From: Tetrastigma voinierianum
Taxonomy: Eukaryota > Streptophyta > Magnoliopsida > Vitales > Vitaceae
NCBI GenBank assembly: GCA_016808115.1
Contig: JAEQBH010002348.1
Coordinates: 496,001-560,000 of the forward strand
Length of the DNA stretch: 64,000 nucleotides
Reading direction: 5' to 3'
Position 1 is the first letter of the stretch. Every line of letters starts with the position of its first letter. A program made the translations under genes and the position numbers. Positions 35,890 through 48,599 of the stretch are shown one piece after another. The notes under the pieces are model-generated. The model saw only the letters and a program-made list of their open reading frames with translations, ran no database searches and was not told the origin of the DNA.

Positions 35890-38633
35890 TGCGTAACGCC
35901 CCCCGAAAATACCCCATAATTTTTATAATAATTTTATTATATGTTTAGTGTATAAATCGAGCCAAATAGGGATTTTTCAGGAATTGATAAATGATAAAAT
36001 GAAAATTTTAAATGTTATATGATCAAAAATGAGTATATGTGATTGAGTGATAAATGATAAATGTCAAATGATAAAACCCGGGAATTAACCCAAGTGAGAA
36101 ATGGCAAAAATGGAAATTTGTGAAAAAAGGGACCTAAGGGTCATAAGTTATAAAGAATACATGTCTAAAGGTAAATATGGGGATTGAAGTGCAAATAGAG
36201 AAAAGTATGGGGCATATAGTAAATTAGGGAGAAAGCTTAGGGTCAAGTAGTTTGTAGGCGAGCAAGCCTTATGAGATTTAATGACTTAAGACCACATTTG
36301 GTCTTAGAATGCCCATTTGGGAAAAACCATATTTGAAAGGAAGTGAGTGGAGAAAGCAAGGGTTTTGGGAAGAAGTGAGATTAGATTTAAAATCCCCAAG
36401 CTCTTTGGTCTGAATCTTTGCAAGAAGGAAGGAAAGAAGAAGAAATTTAGTGCTTGAGTCACGAGAAAATTAAGATTTAAGGTATGAAAAACCAAACCCC
36501 CCTAACCCCCTTTCTACTTGTGTTTGAGTTTAATAAACCCCCAAATGTGGTTTAAAAGTGTTCTTGGATGGTTTTAGTTCAGTTTTAGGTTGTTTTTCAT
36601 TGTTTTGATTGGTTTTGAGGAATTGTTGTAAAAAGCAGAATGTCGGGTTTTCAAATGAAATACTGTGAAAAATTTGTCAAAACTCTTGTTCTTTTTTTGG
36701 CTATAAGTTAAGTTATAATCATCCAAATGAATTGATTTCAATTGGTAAAGAACCATAAGAGATAGAGCTAAAAATTTATAGAAGGAACCAGGAGCAAATT
36801 GTAGCTCTAAGGCTCCTGAATATGGGCTTAAAGATGAGTTCCGGTACCTCATGGGTATGCTCTGTTTTGGGTGTTGTTATGGTGTTTTGGCCATAAGTTG
36901 AGTTTCATTCATCCAAATTGAGTGATTCAAAATTCTTGATAAAATATAATTCTAGGGGAATAAGTTACTTCAAGGAAGTGTACGCAAATTGTTACCCCAA
37001 ATTTCCCGTAAATCTGTCAAAGTGGAGCTATGTGTAAGAACAGTTTGATTATGCTTTGCAAATTGGAGTAGTCTAGATGTAAAATGCAATAACTTGAGTT
37101 TTAGTGATCCAAATTGGATGATTCCAATTGGAGAAGAAATCTTATAACCATAGCTTCAAATGAGTAGAATGAACCATTACAAATTTATGGAGTTAAGACC
37201 CTTGAAATTGAGAATAACAGTAGGTAACCGAGTGAAATTTGGGCATCAAAACGATTTGGTATTAAAAGTAGTAACTTGAGTTTAGGTGATCCAAATGAGA
37301 TGATTCCAATTCCTACTAAAAAGAGACTCATAGAGCTATAATTTTTTGAAGGAAGCATGAGCAAAATATGGCTCATATGTCCCTAGAAAATTTTGCAAGT
37401 GAAAGTGTGGGTAGACACATCAACCACTGGCAGCTCACAGAATAGCAGGCTTATATGTGATTGTCATTGTATTTGAATAGGGGTTGACGAGGAGGAAAGC
37501 CCACATTGAAGTCGAGATTTCAAATATTGGAATCAAAGCGACGATTTTTGGTTTGTTCTTAAACTCTTTCTCTATTTCTAAAATATTTGAATAATTACGA
37601 AATGATTTGAATTTTGGAAATGATTAATAAGAAAGTGCATATTGATTTGTGTTTGAAATGATTTGTTTTAAGTGGTTTGAGACAACTGCTTATGAAGCAA
37701 TTTGTATAAGAAAATTGCATAGATGTGAAAATGTTCTATTTGCATACAAATGTATATATATACTATTGTAAATTGTATTGAATGATTTAATGCCCTTAAG
37801 ATATTAGTTAGAATTCGAGTTAAGGATAAATTGGCTGCGATAAGATCGAACAACGTACTATTATATGGCATCTGCGTCATTAGCCCGGTAGAGGGCAGTA
37901 TCATTAGCGTCACCAACCAAGTACATATATCTTTTATATATATCTGCAGACCCTCTGACCCTAGTAGGGTGGAAGTCGCGGGTGATTAGTTATCACGTAC
38001 CCCTTTAAAAAGCATAAAGTTAAATTCGAAAAGAGGATAAAAATGCGGAATGATGTGAGAGTGAAAAAGTACATGATTTATGATCTTAATGATTTGTTGC
38101 ACATGAAAATGCATAGTTGAGATGACCAAATGGTGTAGTGATTAAAGGAAATACAACTTTATGTATGTATTATGCATTGGTCATTTAAGAAAATACGAAA
38201 GCATTGTCTTATGAAATTGCATGATTTGATTAAAAGCCCGAAATAAAGAAATGTCGTATAGAACCACTAAGAAAATGTTTAGCGTGTTGTTTTTATCAGC
38301 AGCAGCGGTACCAAGTAGAAATGCTTGAGGACCGAAGATCGTCGAGCGCGGAGTCACCGTCAAACAACGCAGAGTATAAGTAAATGCTCCGTCTCATGCA
38401 TATAATTCAATTCATGATATTTTGTAACTATTTTGCATTGGGTTCAATGATGTAAAAGTCTACATGAGAAGAATATAGTTTTGACTCATTTTGTTTTGGA
38501 TATTTATGGAATGTGTTTTAAAGAAAGGTGAACTCTAAGAATATCATTTTGTAAATGCTTTGAAAAGGCATGGAATGTCAATTTGTATAAATGCGTTATT
38601 CGAAGCAGTTATTGGGCCTATTTGAATTAAGGA

Positions 38634-38693
<60 letters not shown>

Positions 38694-38840
38694 TTTTATG
38701 CATCAAAGAATATGATTAGGTCATGATATCATATACCCATAAATAATTATGTTTAAATGAATATTAATTATTCATATTAGAAATGGGTATATGAAATTTG
38801 TTTAAATAGACGGAGTCTTTAAAGGTAAAGGCGCTACACA
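35890..38840 (+). mobile_element. Solo LTR B, plus orientation, inserted in C2
   Basis: This 2,951-bp LTR is the reverse complement of 20191-23243 along its length: it opens TGCGTAACGCCCC..AAAATACCCCATAA and ends GCGCTACACA. The C2 sequence breaks at GGCGAGGCGAT and resumes ATCGGTTTTATTATG, compared with C1 GCGAGCCAATCAGGTTTATTATG at 31720-31745. The duplication is not clean. Confidence 0.85.
38637..38691. repeat. (TA)n microsatellite within solo LTR B
   Basis: About 27 units. The LTR at 20191-23243 has only a short ATATATATAC at the matching place (about 20340). Confidence 0.95.
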
Positions 38841-40405
38841 ATCGGTTTTATTATGTTTTCTTAACAATCTTTCAGGTATTAGAAAATGATATCTCATATA
38901 CATGAATAACTACTGATATCATGTATACTTATAAGATATTCATTATCAAATAATCTCTTATAAACATTTAATTGTATTTTTTCATATAAAAAAATTATAC
39001 GTGTATTCTCTTTAGCTTTCATAACCAATTCTACTTGAACAGTTCTAGATAGTTCCCAAGTCCATTTTCAACTACAATTTTGACCTTCTGGAATTGTGTC
39101 CTATATTTGAAAATTTTCTGGGAACATTAGAGACATAATTTGATCATAATTTCTTCATGAAAGTTGTTCTCCCAGATGTCTAGTTTGTACAGTAATTTAA
39201 ATCACCTCATTTGGACCAGTATAACTCAAGTTATGATTTAAACAACCAGAATTACTCCAATTCATGGGATTGTTATGAGACAAATTTCAGGGATATAATT
39301 ATTCCCTTACTTTGACGAATTTTCTAGGTCAAATGAGATCCAAATTTGAATATACTTATTTCATGGATATTTGTTCTCCTAGAAGTCTAGTTTACCCAGA
39401 AATTTGAATCACTCAATTTGGATAAGTGAAACTCAACATGGCCTAAATACAAGAAAGCTGATATGAAACCCAAAGCTTGTATCGAATTGTAGTCTCACTT
39501 TGACGAATTTTCTGGGTACAATGGGGTCCAAATTTGAATACACTTATTTCAGGGAGATTTGTTCTCCTAAAAGTCTAGTTTATCCAAAAATTTGAATCAC
39601 TCAATTTTGATGAGTGATGGCCAAGACAAAAACATGGGTTTAAAAAAAAACGGACAACATCTCCCATAAAACCCAACATTTTCTCTATGCAAAATTTTCC
39701 TCCATCAAAGACCACAACCAAACCAAACTACCATTCCAAACAAGGATTCTACACAAAAAAAAAAGGTATTTCGAACCCCCAAACAAGTATCCATACAAAA
39801 TCCTAATAAGTTCCATACACAAATTCATACCAAAATTCCTTACATATCTATACAAAAGTTCCAAACATTCGTTTCATACCTTGGCTTCTTGAACTTCTTT
39901 TCTTTCTCTTTTCTTCCTTCTTCCTCCTTCTTCTTTCTTCTCTCTTCTTCACCCGAATTTGCTCCTATCCAAAAGCCAAAAATGAGTTTCTCTTAAAGCC
40001 ATGTTTGGCTTTATCCAAAATTCTATTACTTTTTTACTTTGCTATTTGGTCCTTTCTTTTTTATTCTAATTGCAATTTATTTCTCAATATTTATATATGC
40101 AGATATAATCTTCTTATTATAATAATTCGAGGTCCCGAATTGGTAAATTACCAATTTAACCTTTGAACCCTCGAGATAATTCTGTGTTCGCTTATTTTTC
40201 TCACTTAGTTTTAAATTCAAAATATACATTTACTTTATTATACCCTAAATACGTTATAAAACGACTATGATAATTTGTGGCGCATAATTTAAAAAAAAAA
40301 CACCACTACGGTGGTAGTTTTTACAAGTTTTATGTCATTATGAATTTATGCTCTATGGGCCCAATTAATGACATGAAATCGGATTTATGGTGCCCCGCCT
40401 GTGAC

Positions 40406-41399
40406 GTCCTTCACTTGACACTGCGTGGGATAAGGCAAGCATAAATGTTTCTTCCTTTGCGATTTTGTACTACCTTTGTGTCAAACATCTAACCACCTGC
40501 TAACTTGAGCATTATTACTAGAAGTTGTTTGTGAACATCTCTGATGCATTCCTACTGTCCCACTTTTTTACAAAGCTCACACTCTAGTCTCTATCAAATA
40601 TTGAAAGTTTTCACTTCAATTGGTGAAATAGATAATGGTGCTTAAGATATTGGTGACTGTGAACTCTTTTCCAATGTGATGAACGAAATAGGTTCTTTCA
40701 GAAACTACAAGCAAACATATTGATAATTGGAGTTTTTACGAAGCCATTGATTAGTTTAGTTCCTAATTCTGTTTGGAAAAGCAATGGAAAATGGGCTCCC
40801 CATTCATTATTTCAATCCATCAGTATATATATAGATAATAAGTTTCTCCATTTTCAATGGTGATTTCATTATAGCTTTGCAGCAGAATTCTATGTTTCTA
40901 AGTCATTTGGTTTCTCTGGTCTAAAAGAACTTACAGATAATGATTTTTCCCTTTAGACCTCTTCTTAATTCATTCATATGAATATAGTTGCTTCAAACCA
41001 TAATTTGTTCATATAAGTCAATATTTTCAACTACCATATCACATTGTTTGTGTGTCTCGTCTTTTTCCACAAAATTATGGGTTAATGGATTTCAAGATGA
41101 CCTTGTGTAATGTCTTTTCCTAAGTTTTCTTGACAACCAAACATATGAAAAAGAAAGAGAGAAAAAGAAAGAGAAACAAACCTGAGATTGAAGAAAGAAA
41201 CCATAATAGGAATTTCGACCGATTGATTAAATTGGCTTCAGGCAGTTGGTTTCTCTTCGCACACTCAATGCTTTGGGAGGATCGTTAAGATGCGATAGGG
41301 AGAGGGTGAGATTGGAGAGATCAGATCTAGCTGATCATAAGCAAAAGAGGGAGAGATGAGAAGGAGCGAGGAAACTCACAGTTTGTCTAAATGTCACGA
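40406..41399. other. Unassigned stretch between the LTR stack and repeat X
   Basis: AT-rich sequence with no recognisable gene. Around 41150-41230 the minus strand looks like a leader exon followed by a GT donor, but no downstream exon could be tied to it. Confidence 0.35.
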
Positions 41400-41576
41400 G
41401 GTTTAGGGTGTCGGGCAAAAGATGAGGGGGAGAGAGATGGATTTTTGCTTCCAATCGTTAGGCCAGGTTTTTTCGATGCGAGGTGGGTATTTGGATCAAC
41501 CAATGGAGGCATTTTGGGAGATGAAATGCTTTGCCACCTATAAATTATTATGATTTCTTTATTAATTATTTTGTGG
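41400..41576 (-). repeat. Dispersed repeat X, copy 2
   Basis: The reverse complement matches 6450-6720. The match stops abruptly at 41576, exactly where the GGGAAAAGG terminal sequence of the Mutator element begins. Confidence 0.6.
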
Positions 41577-42738
41577 GAAAAGGTGCAAAAAACCACAATG
41601 TTGTACCCAATATCCCACTTACACCTTAAAACTTTTCAACTAAAGGCCCCGCAGCTTACTCCCGTGAGCTCACATTGCATCCCACATGTCGTGATCGAAC
41701 ACGTTAATCACGTTAAAATTATTATGTAGACTCCGACATGGCAAAAATTCTGCTCTAATCCAATTAAAATAGCTCAATTTTGGGATATTAAAAGCTCTTA
41801 TTTCACTTTACCACTCTTCCAAAGCTCTTCGGCCCAAAGACAACCCAGGTTTCTTTCGACTAACTCCTCATCTTTATAAAAAGACAGAGGTGAAATGAGA
41901 TATCAAATCCATCTTTTCCACCAAAATTGCTGACAATTACTACTATCGAATCCCAAGTAGCTATCGTAGAAATTTGGAAGATAAAGGAGGGATTTCTTCG
42001 CATCAATTTACACGTAATTTGTTCTTCCTTGGAATGTTACCGTTTGGTTTAAATGTTTCAATGGTTTTTGTACTTGAATAACAACAATGTAATTGAGTTT
42101 GAGGATGTTAATTTTATTCTTCCATTTGTATTGTGTTGTCTCCCTATAATGTTACCGTTTGGTTTAAGTGCTCCCCTGTTTTGTGTCCTTTCACCTGGTA
42201 AAGTTATTGTTTATTGAGTGTTTTATTTAATGGCAACATGGAAAGGCGTGTGGGTATTTATTTACATCATGATGTTAGATGGCATATGGATCCCGTATTA
42301 AGTTATGTTGGAGGACATGTACATGGCTGGTGACTCGATGATTTTCTATCTCTATCAATGTTAAAGATGCCTGGCAAATCATAGTCAAGTTATAAGAATG
42401 TATACATTTATGTTCGGAAACTGGAATGGATTATGTTTCGAACTTGAATGGATATAAATGAAGGTCTTTTTGTTTAGATGATAACGGAGAAGAAATGTGT
42501 TGAGTAAGATAAATGCAAACATAGATGTGCAAGAATTTTTTACAAACCATGAGATTGATGCTCCTGTGTTTGCATAAGATATATCAACTATAGGTTATGA
42601 GATGTATCCTCCCATAGATGAATCAAAATAACCCGATAATGATGCCTAGCTCGATGTAAATGAAGGTAAAAGGATGATGATGCAGATAGTGAAGACTTTG
42701 AAAAAAGGAATGAGAGTGTAGATAGTGATGACAGCCTT

Positions 42739-44700
42739 TTGATGTCTGATTATGAGGAGGTCCTTATTGAAAGAAAGCATCAAGCTCGTTTCGATATAGA
42801 AGACCAAAGACCTTACTTTAGCTTGGGAATCACATTTGCAAATGCAGCTGAAGTGAGGGAATCTATCACAAAGTATTGTATTTCTAGGGGAGTGACATTG
42901 AAGTTTGTAAAAAATGAAAGAAATAGAATAAGGGTAAAATGTCAAGACCAATGCATTTTTGTCTTATCGTGTCAAAGACAATTCTAATACTTGACTAGTT
43001 GTAAAAATTTAGTTCTGCACTATAATCAAGTAGATTTTTACTAATTCTAGAGTTTCAGCTACTTTTGTAGCCCAATATTACAAAACCAAAATTCTTGAAA
43101 ATCACAACTACAAAGTTAAGGACATGAAAAAGGATGTTGAGGTAGAATTAAGGATGAATGTCATACCTATGCAAGCGAGTAGGAGGATGTTGTTGGATGC
43201 TTACATGCAGGCTTTTGCTAACCGAACATTCCGAGCTGAAGCTTATGTTGATGAGTTGTTTGGAGGCAATCCAGATCCACAAAGGAGGGTGGAGTCGTGT
43301 GAGGATGAACTTTCAAAGGGTATGAGAGGTTTTAAGAGAATTTTGTTCGTTTAGGATGTCAAAAAATGCCATATGTGTCAGAGGCCTATCATCCGTCATT
43401 GATGGATGTTTTTTTGAAGACCAAGTTCATAAGAACTTTGGTTGCTTTAGGAAGAGATATGAATGAACAAAATTTTCCTATAGCATGGGGTTGTGTGAAA
43501 AGCGAAACAAAATTGAACCGGGTTTGGTTTCTAACATTATTGAAAGAGCTAGAATTAGGAGATAGGAGTCAATTTACTTTCATATTAGATATGCAAGAGG
43601 TATGACACTAATTATTTATCTTTATGTATAAAGAGTTTGAGTTATTTATATGTTCTTTGTTGCATTTGAATGTAGGGATTAGTTAATGTTGTCAATGATG
43701 TTCTTCCTGAGACCGAGTACGATGGTGCACGCTATATATTTGTAAATCTGGTCCAAGAGGACAATGGGAGGAGAGTTGAAAGGAAATTATGAAGTTAGCT
43801 TGGTCTACTCAAGAAGAATTTGATAAACAACATGAGCTCGCCTTGAGAGGTGAGTTTAAATGCTACAAATGATTTGATGAACTACCCACCACACACGTGG
43901 GTAAGAGCCTACTTTAGTGGTAGATGTAAATCATGGGTTGTGGATAACAATATGGTGGAAAGCTTCAATGCTTGAATCCTAGAGGCTAAATATATGCCAC
44001 TTAGGACAATGCTTGAGTTTATAATGAAGAAAACTATGAATAAGTTAGGCATGAAAGGTCCATTATGTGAAAAGTGGATCAATTCTTTTAGTCATGCTTG
44101 TAATGAAATATTTCATATCAACAAAGAGATAACAGTGGGGTGTGAAGTGTTATTCAATGGAGATACAGTATATGAGATTCAAGAAGGTGATGACACACAT
44201 ACCGTATGTTTGGAAAAGAACACATGTATTATGCAGGCACGAGACAGATTCAGCGCTGCTATGCTATATGTGTTGGCATAAACAAGAGCCAATGGACCAC
44301 GTTTCCAGTTTTTATCACATTGACATGTATAGAGTTGGTTATCAGTTTAGGATAATGCCATTGAAAGGCAAAAAGTTCTACAAAATGGATCAATATCTCT
44401 CAATTGAGCCACCTCTTATGGAAAATAATAGAGGAAGGCCAAAGAATAAGATAATGAGAGAAGAGAATTAACAAAGACCTAAATAAACTGGCACAACACT
44501 TATAAGAAAAGGGGTACAAATTACTTGCTCCATCTGCAAGCAACAAGGACACAACAAAGCCAATTGCTTAAAGGTTTGTTAAGTTTATATCTTATTTTGA
44601 ATTGACTTTTAATCATAATGTTGTTTGTTGGATGTCTTTGATGTTTTAGAGGCAAAACAATAGTAGTAGTAGATCCCCTACAAGATCCAACTCAAACTCA
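42739..44700 (+). pseudogene. MuDR-family (Mutator-like) transposase, frameshifted
   Basis: The domains appear in order. At 42739-42987 is the N-terminal MuDR DNA-binding domain (PYFSLGITFANAAEVRESI, then GVTLKFVKNERNRIRVKC). At 43124-43354 is the linker with an NPDPQ block. At 43366-43605 is the start of the DDE catalytic domain (MDVFLKTKF, then ALGRDMNEQNFPIAWGCV). At 43676-43760 is GLVNVVNDVLPETEYD. At 43994-44281 are ILEAKYMPLRTMLEFI and a KW block. The SWIM zinc finger is ruined. At 44520-44573 is a CX2CX4HX4C zinc knuckle (CSICKQQGHNKANC). Introns are visible at 43600-43675 (GTATGA..TGTAG) and 44574-44650 (GTTTGT..TTTTAG). Frameshifts and stops lie between the blocks. The enzyme would cut and paste Mutator elements; this copy is dead as written. 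Confidence 0.85.
43600..43675 (+). other. 76-bp intron in the MuDR transposase
   Basis: GTATGAC..GAATGTAG separates MQE from GLVN, restoring the family's D-QKGL catalytic-Asp block across the junction. It is AT-rich like a plant intron. Confidence 0.7.
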
Positions 44701-45375
44701 ACTGCCACAATCTCAACCACCCTACTAATGCCCGTCATATCCTTGCATTTACTCCTACCCCTTCTCATGCTTCTCGCAGCTCCTCCCATGTTCCACAAAC
44801 TATCCTACATATTCTGCACAGCATCTTGAAACAGAACTGCTCTGCGCCACCAAAATCTCAGACTACAGAGCAAAACTGTTCCAGAGGCTGGTCCAGTTTA
44901 TCCAGAAGGGTGTTATGGTTTTGCTCGATGTTGTTAACAATTAGATTTTGTAGCAGCCAGATTCTATAGTCAACATGTTTGATATTTATAATATGATACA
45001 TAAACCATTTGTGTATTTTTAATGTAATGTGAGGGCATAATCTTCTCGCTGTTCTTCATCAACATTGAAGAAAGCATCAAATACAATCCCAATTGAGCCA
45101 CCTAACGCTTCCAAAAATAGATCGAGGAGAAACCCATGGTAAGGAATGATCAACTCAAAAAGCCAATAGAAATAATAACTACTATAGGTGATGTGGAAAA
45201 CGTTGGACATGTCTAATGGCGCCCTTTCAACCACCGTTTGCGCGGAGGAAGCCCTCATAACTGGCTGCTGCACTGTCGGTGCGTAAAGGATGCTAGAGTA
45301 GCGCCGAGGCGCTGAGAATGAAGAAGTCTGCACAAACTGTGTGCAGCAAACATTATAATGATTTTGTCTGGCTGG

Positions 45376-45650
45376 TTTAGACCTTGATTCTACAACATTA
45401 TGGAGCTGAACTTCTCTCCCATTTGTAAAATTTATAGTTTGACTTGCTTAGTTTAGGTGTTGATTTCACACCGATTTGTAAAACATTATTGTTGACACCT
45501 CAATCGCCTAACCTTTCAATAACACTACAACTAAAAATATGAATATTATGTACTCTGATTTGTCTATTGGTTTAGACCTTGACTTAATATGAGCTACAAC
45601 TATCTCCCATTTTGTAAAATTATGGCTGGCCACGTTAGGCGAAAAGTTGA
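45376..45650 (+). repeat. Degenerate repeats near the Mutator-like element
   Basis: GGTTTAGACCTTGA occurs at about 45376 and 45569, a weaker TTTAGGTGTTGA at about 45452, and each is followed by CCATTTGTAAAAT or CCGATTTGTAAAA. The roughly 190-bp spacing suggests two or three decayed units. Confidence 0.5.
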
Positions 45651-46521
45651 TCGAACGACTGAAACGACATTGAACAGCACGATCGCCAATCGCAGCATTG
45701 AATGGTAACAACCTGCAGTAGCAAGCGATCCGTGACGGCGGGGAATAATCGCCTCCGCGACGTTATGTCAAGAAACACGTAAGAGGAAGAATAAGGTGTT
45801 CAATACCTGTATTTGCATATCTTTTCATCAAGAACTGATTTATAGTAAGTTGTTCATGAATCCTCCCTCTTTCTCAAGAATCTCCTTTTTTAGGAACAAA
45901 ATCTCTTTTCCTTATCACATTTGAACTTTCCAAGAAGTGTATGATTTAAACTAGAAATGGGATAAATACATTTTATGATTTCTACTTAATCTTATTCGCC
46001 CATAACTCCTTCCAGCAAGGTAAGGATCGCACGGTTAAGGGACTTGGAACTTCAGATCGGCGCCTCAGGCACTCGAGAGGACACCCCCACTTTCGGGGAT
46101 TGACCTATTTCGCAGGCAGGCTTATCGCTTTAATATGGCAGGCTGAGTCGCTCGACACAAGTCATAATCAGCAAGCCCCGCTCTGGGTCATTAAAATGAG
46201 GTTGAAACCATGAAAATGGCAATGTCTATTTTTCTCGGGCTGAATTTCATTGTTAAAAAAGACCTGAGTATTAAATGTTGAATGTGATGCTAAAGTTCAT
46301 AGAGGTGAGGTTCTGGCCAGAAGTGATGGAACGCACCATTCCTCATTATATATCATGATTTTGTCTTAACGACGTTTTTAATGCGCTTTGTCGACAATCT
46401 CAGTCCCTATACAATAGGTACAGTAAGTGGGCCAGCACTTTGCTGCCCCAGTTTTCCGACGCATGGATTCTGTCTTCCAAGCTCAAGAACTTTCCTTGAA
46501 ACAGCCACATCTGAGACTGAC
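45651..46521. other. Unassigned flank of element E
   Basis: This mixed-composition sequence has a GC-rich patch at 46030-46200. No gene or repeat partner is recognised. Confidence 0.35.
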
Positions 46522-48422
46522 CTTTCAGACTTCAATCTCAAACCACATCATCTACAACCCATGAAATGATTATGAACGTCGGGTGACCCAAGATTCTCAC
46601 AAACTGGCGTAGTCCCTTTTGCAATGTGGCTTCTACCCTTAGTACATAACTCGTCCTAACACATCCAATCACCACATGTGGTCCAAATGAGAGTAAATAA
46701 TGGCCACTGGGCCCCCTCGTGATCACCACTCAACCATGAGATCCCCAACCAAATACATATCTCATGGTTCAGAGTTGATAATTAATTTTATACAAACATA
46801 TATCAAAATTCTAGAATTCAATACATGTATACATAATAAAACCAGTTACAAACACAATTTCTTCAAAGCCATTTCATGATGTAAGGCTGGTCTCTCGTGC
46901 TTCCCGGTCTGCACATGATCTCAGGTGAGCTAATGCTCGCAGTGAAATCACCCTGCACCTGGCTATCACCAAGTGCTATGCAATGCTCCAATGAAAACAT
47001 ACATCTGCGTAAATGTGATCCCACTTCAGTGTCTCATGATCAACTCATATCCCGAAGTCCTCACCGACTCCCTCACACTCGCTCTAAGCCACGCATGAGA
47101 AACCCGGCATCTAAACAAAGATGTCAGGCTTTATTTACGGACAACCCTCCGATAGAGGCAGTAGTGAATCGACTGGAGTATTCTATTTGAGCGGACAACC
47201 CTCCGATGGCACTCAATTGTTTCGACTCCAAACGATTGATATTTTATATGGACTACCCTCCGATAATTATTATTATTTAGTCAACCCTCCGAAACCATTC
47301 TCTCAAGAATCACCTCATGCACTCACTCCTATTGTTTTAGGGTGCCCTAGTGCATATGGAATGCATAATGTCAATTCCAATATAATTATATAACACATGT
47401 AAATATATAATAATGCATATATTCACATAATTTAAATCACACAAACATGTCACCAAAAATTAGCTCACTTGGGCTAATTATCAAATACGAGCAATTCAAC
47501 TTGAATCATTTCAACTAATAATATTCGCCACAAAAATTATTTTAGAACACTATTTATATGAACAAAGGAAACCCCTGTCATCACTCCCGACACTCAATCA
47601 TCGGCTCACGAGAACCAATTTCACGCCATTTCCGACCCTATACATCAAGCAATACAATTTATTCAACAATTTCCAACTCAATACCCAAACAACCAGGCAG
47701 CGTCGATCCACCTTAAATATCAAAAAATTCACATTCGTCCTAAGTTTTCAGACCGATCAAACGGTCGCCTGGGCCTCAAACCAATCAAACATTATAAAAA
47801 CACTTAAATAAAGTGTAAAACCCAAGCAGGATAAAACCCTACTTCACGTAGTTTGTCAAACCCCAAACCTGAGCCCACGCTGCAGGCCTTGCTAAGGCCG
47901 AATGCCTTTCCTCTTGTTCGAAGAATTTCGACGATCTGATTACGGAAATTAGAGGAGAAGTCTCTCTCACTAGAACCAATCAGCGCCCAATCGTGAAGTC
48001 CCTCCCATTTTTTGGCTTCTTTTCTTGATACGTAGGGAGATGACACTACGATCTTTGTCCATTATCATTTAAAACAATTCTTAAAATGCCATCTTATGTC
48101 CCTAAGTTTGATTTTCATATTTGATACCATCTACCTTCCGTCCATTTCCGCTATTTCTCTACTCATGCAACTTAGCGTCTATGAGTACATGTGTTATGTG
48201 ACTTTCGTTATACCAAGATTTCGCTTTATGGCACCCGATAATTATGTGCTTTAAAAAACATAAACTCCAACTGTCTTAATTCGACGAATTAACGTGTTAA
48301 CTAGATTTCAGGAGACGCTTCCAATCTGTGAACTGCTTTAATAATCCGGATCAGAGAATAATATATTTTCGATCAAATTACGATTTTGCCATTTTTCCGT
48401 AAATTGAATTTTCTGGTCTTAT
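46522..48422 (-). repeat. LTR of element E, left copy (3' LTR in element sense)
   Basis: About 1.9 kb, matched by 53803-55687. Shared blocks include CCCTTAGTACATAACTC, CATATATCAAAA, ATGGACAACCCTCCGATA-like phrases and TTTTTCCGTAAATTGAATTT just before the end. The outer 15 bases are degraded compared with the right copy. Confidence 0.88.
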
Positions 48423-48436
48423 TCTCCCTTCCTAAG
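48423..48436 (-). other. Polypurine tract of element E
   Basis: The minus strand reads CTTAGGAAGGGAGAA immediately before the 3' LTR. Confidence 0.65.
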
Positions 48437-48599
48437 CTAATTTCGTCCCAAATTCGACAATCACAACAAAACACATGCATATGGAACGTACACCCCCACT
48501 ACGATGTGAATTATCACGAATCTTAAACAGACATTAAACCACGCACTCACCTCTAAACAAGAAAGGATAGGTGGTCCAGATCGTGTCATCATCGCTTCC

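Larger units (their letters stand above)
34991..40286 (-). mobile_element. Solo LTR C2, interrupted by solo LTR B
   Basis: This starts TGTGACGCCCCC and ends near GGCGCATA (degenerate CA end). It is bordered by the 5-bp duplication ATTTA at 34986-34990 and 40287-40291. The parts 34991-35889 and 38841-40286 align to C1 in the same orientation. It inserted into LTR D independently of C1. Confidence 0.8.
27625..40405 (+). mobile_element. Solo LTR D, the outer layer of a nested LTR stack
   Basis: The segments 27625-28288, 33471-34990 and about 40292-40405 join into one LTR once inner insertions are removed. In plus sense it starts like TTAACAACCCAAATTATACC, comparable to the family C start TGTAACACCCCAAATTATACC. 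The junction at 28288/33471 is colinear with the unbroken family C LTR read on the minus strand: shared GGTTTTA..GGAGATGTTGT before it and CCATAACTTGGC after it. It is a family C relative in opposite orientation. Its exact right end near 40405 is uncertain. Confidence 0.6.
41577..46400 (+). mobile_element. Mutator-like transposon with decayed MuDR transposase
   Basis: The left end is GGGAAAAGGTGCAAAAAACC, a typical Mutator-like terminus, at 41577. The transposase follows at 42739-44573 on the same strand. I could not find the matching right inverted repeat, so the right limit is a guess and the element may be truncated. Degenerate repeats at about 45376-45640 (GGTTTAGACCTTGA and CCCATTTGTAAAAT recurring) may be its subterminal region. 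Confidence 0.55.

Noticed and set aside
45019..45333. 104-residue minus-strand open frame
   Set aside because: No recognisable domain, AT-rich flanks and no gene signals; probably chance within the Mutator-like element's non-coding part.
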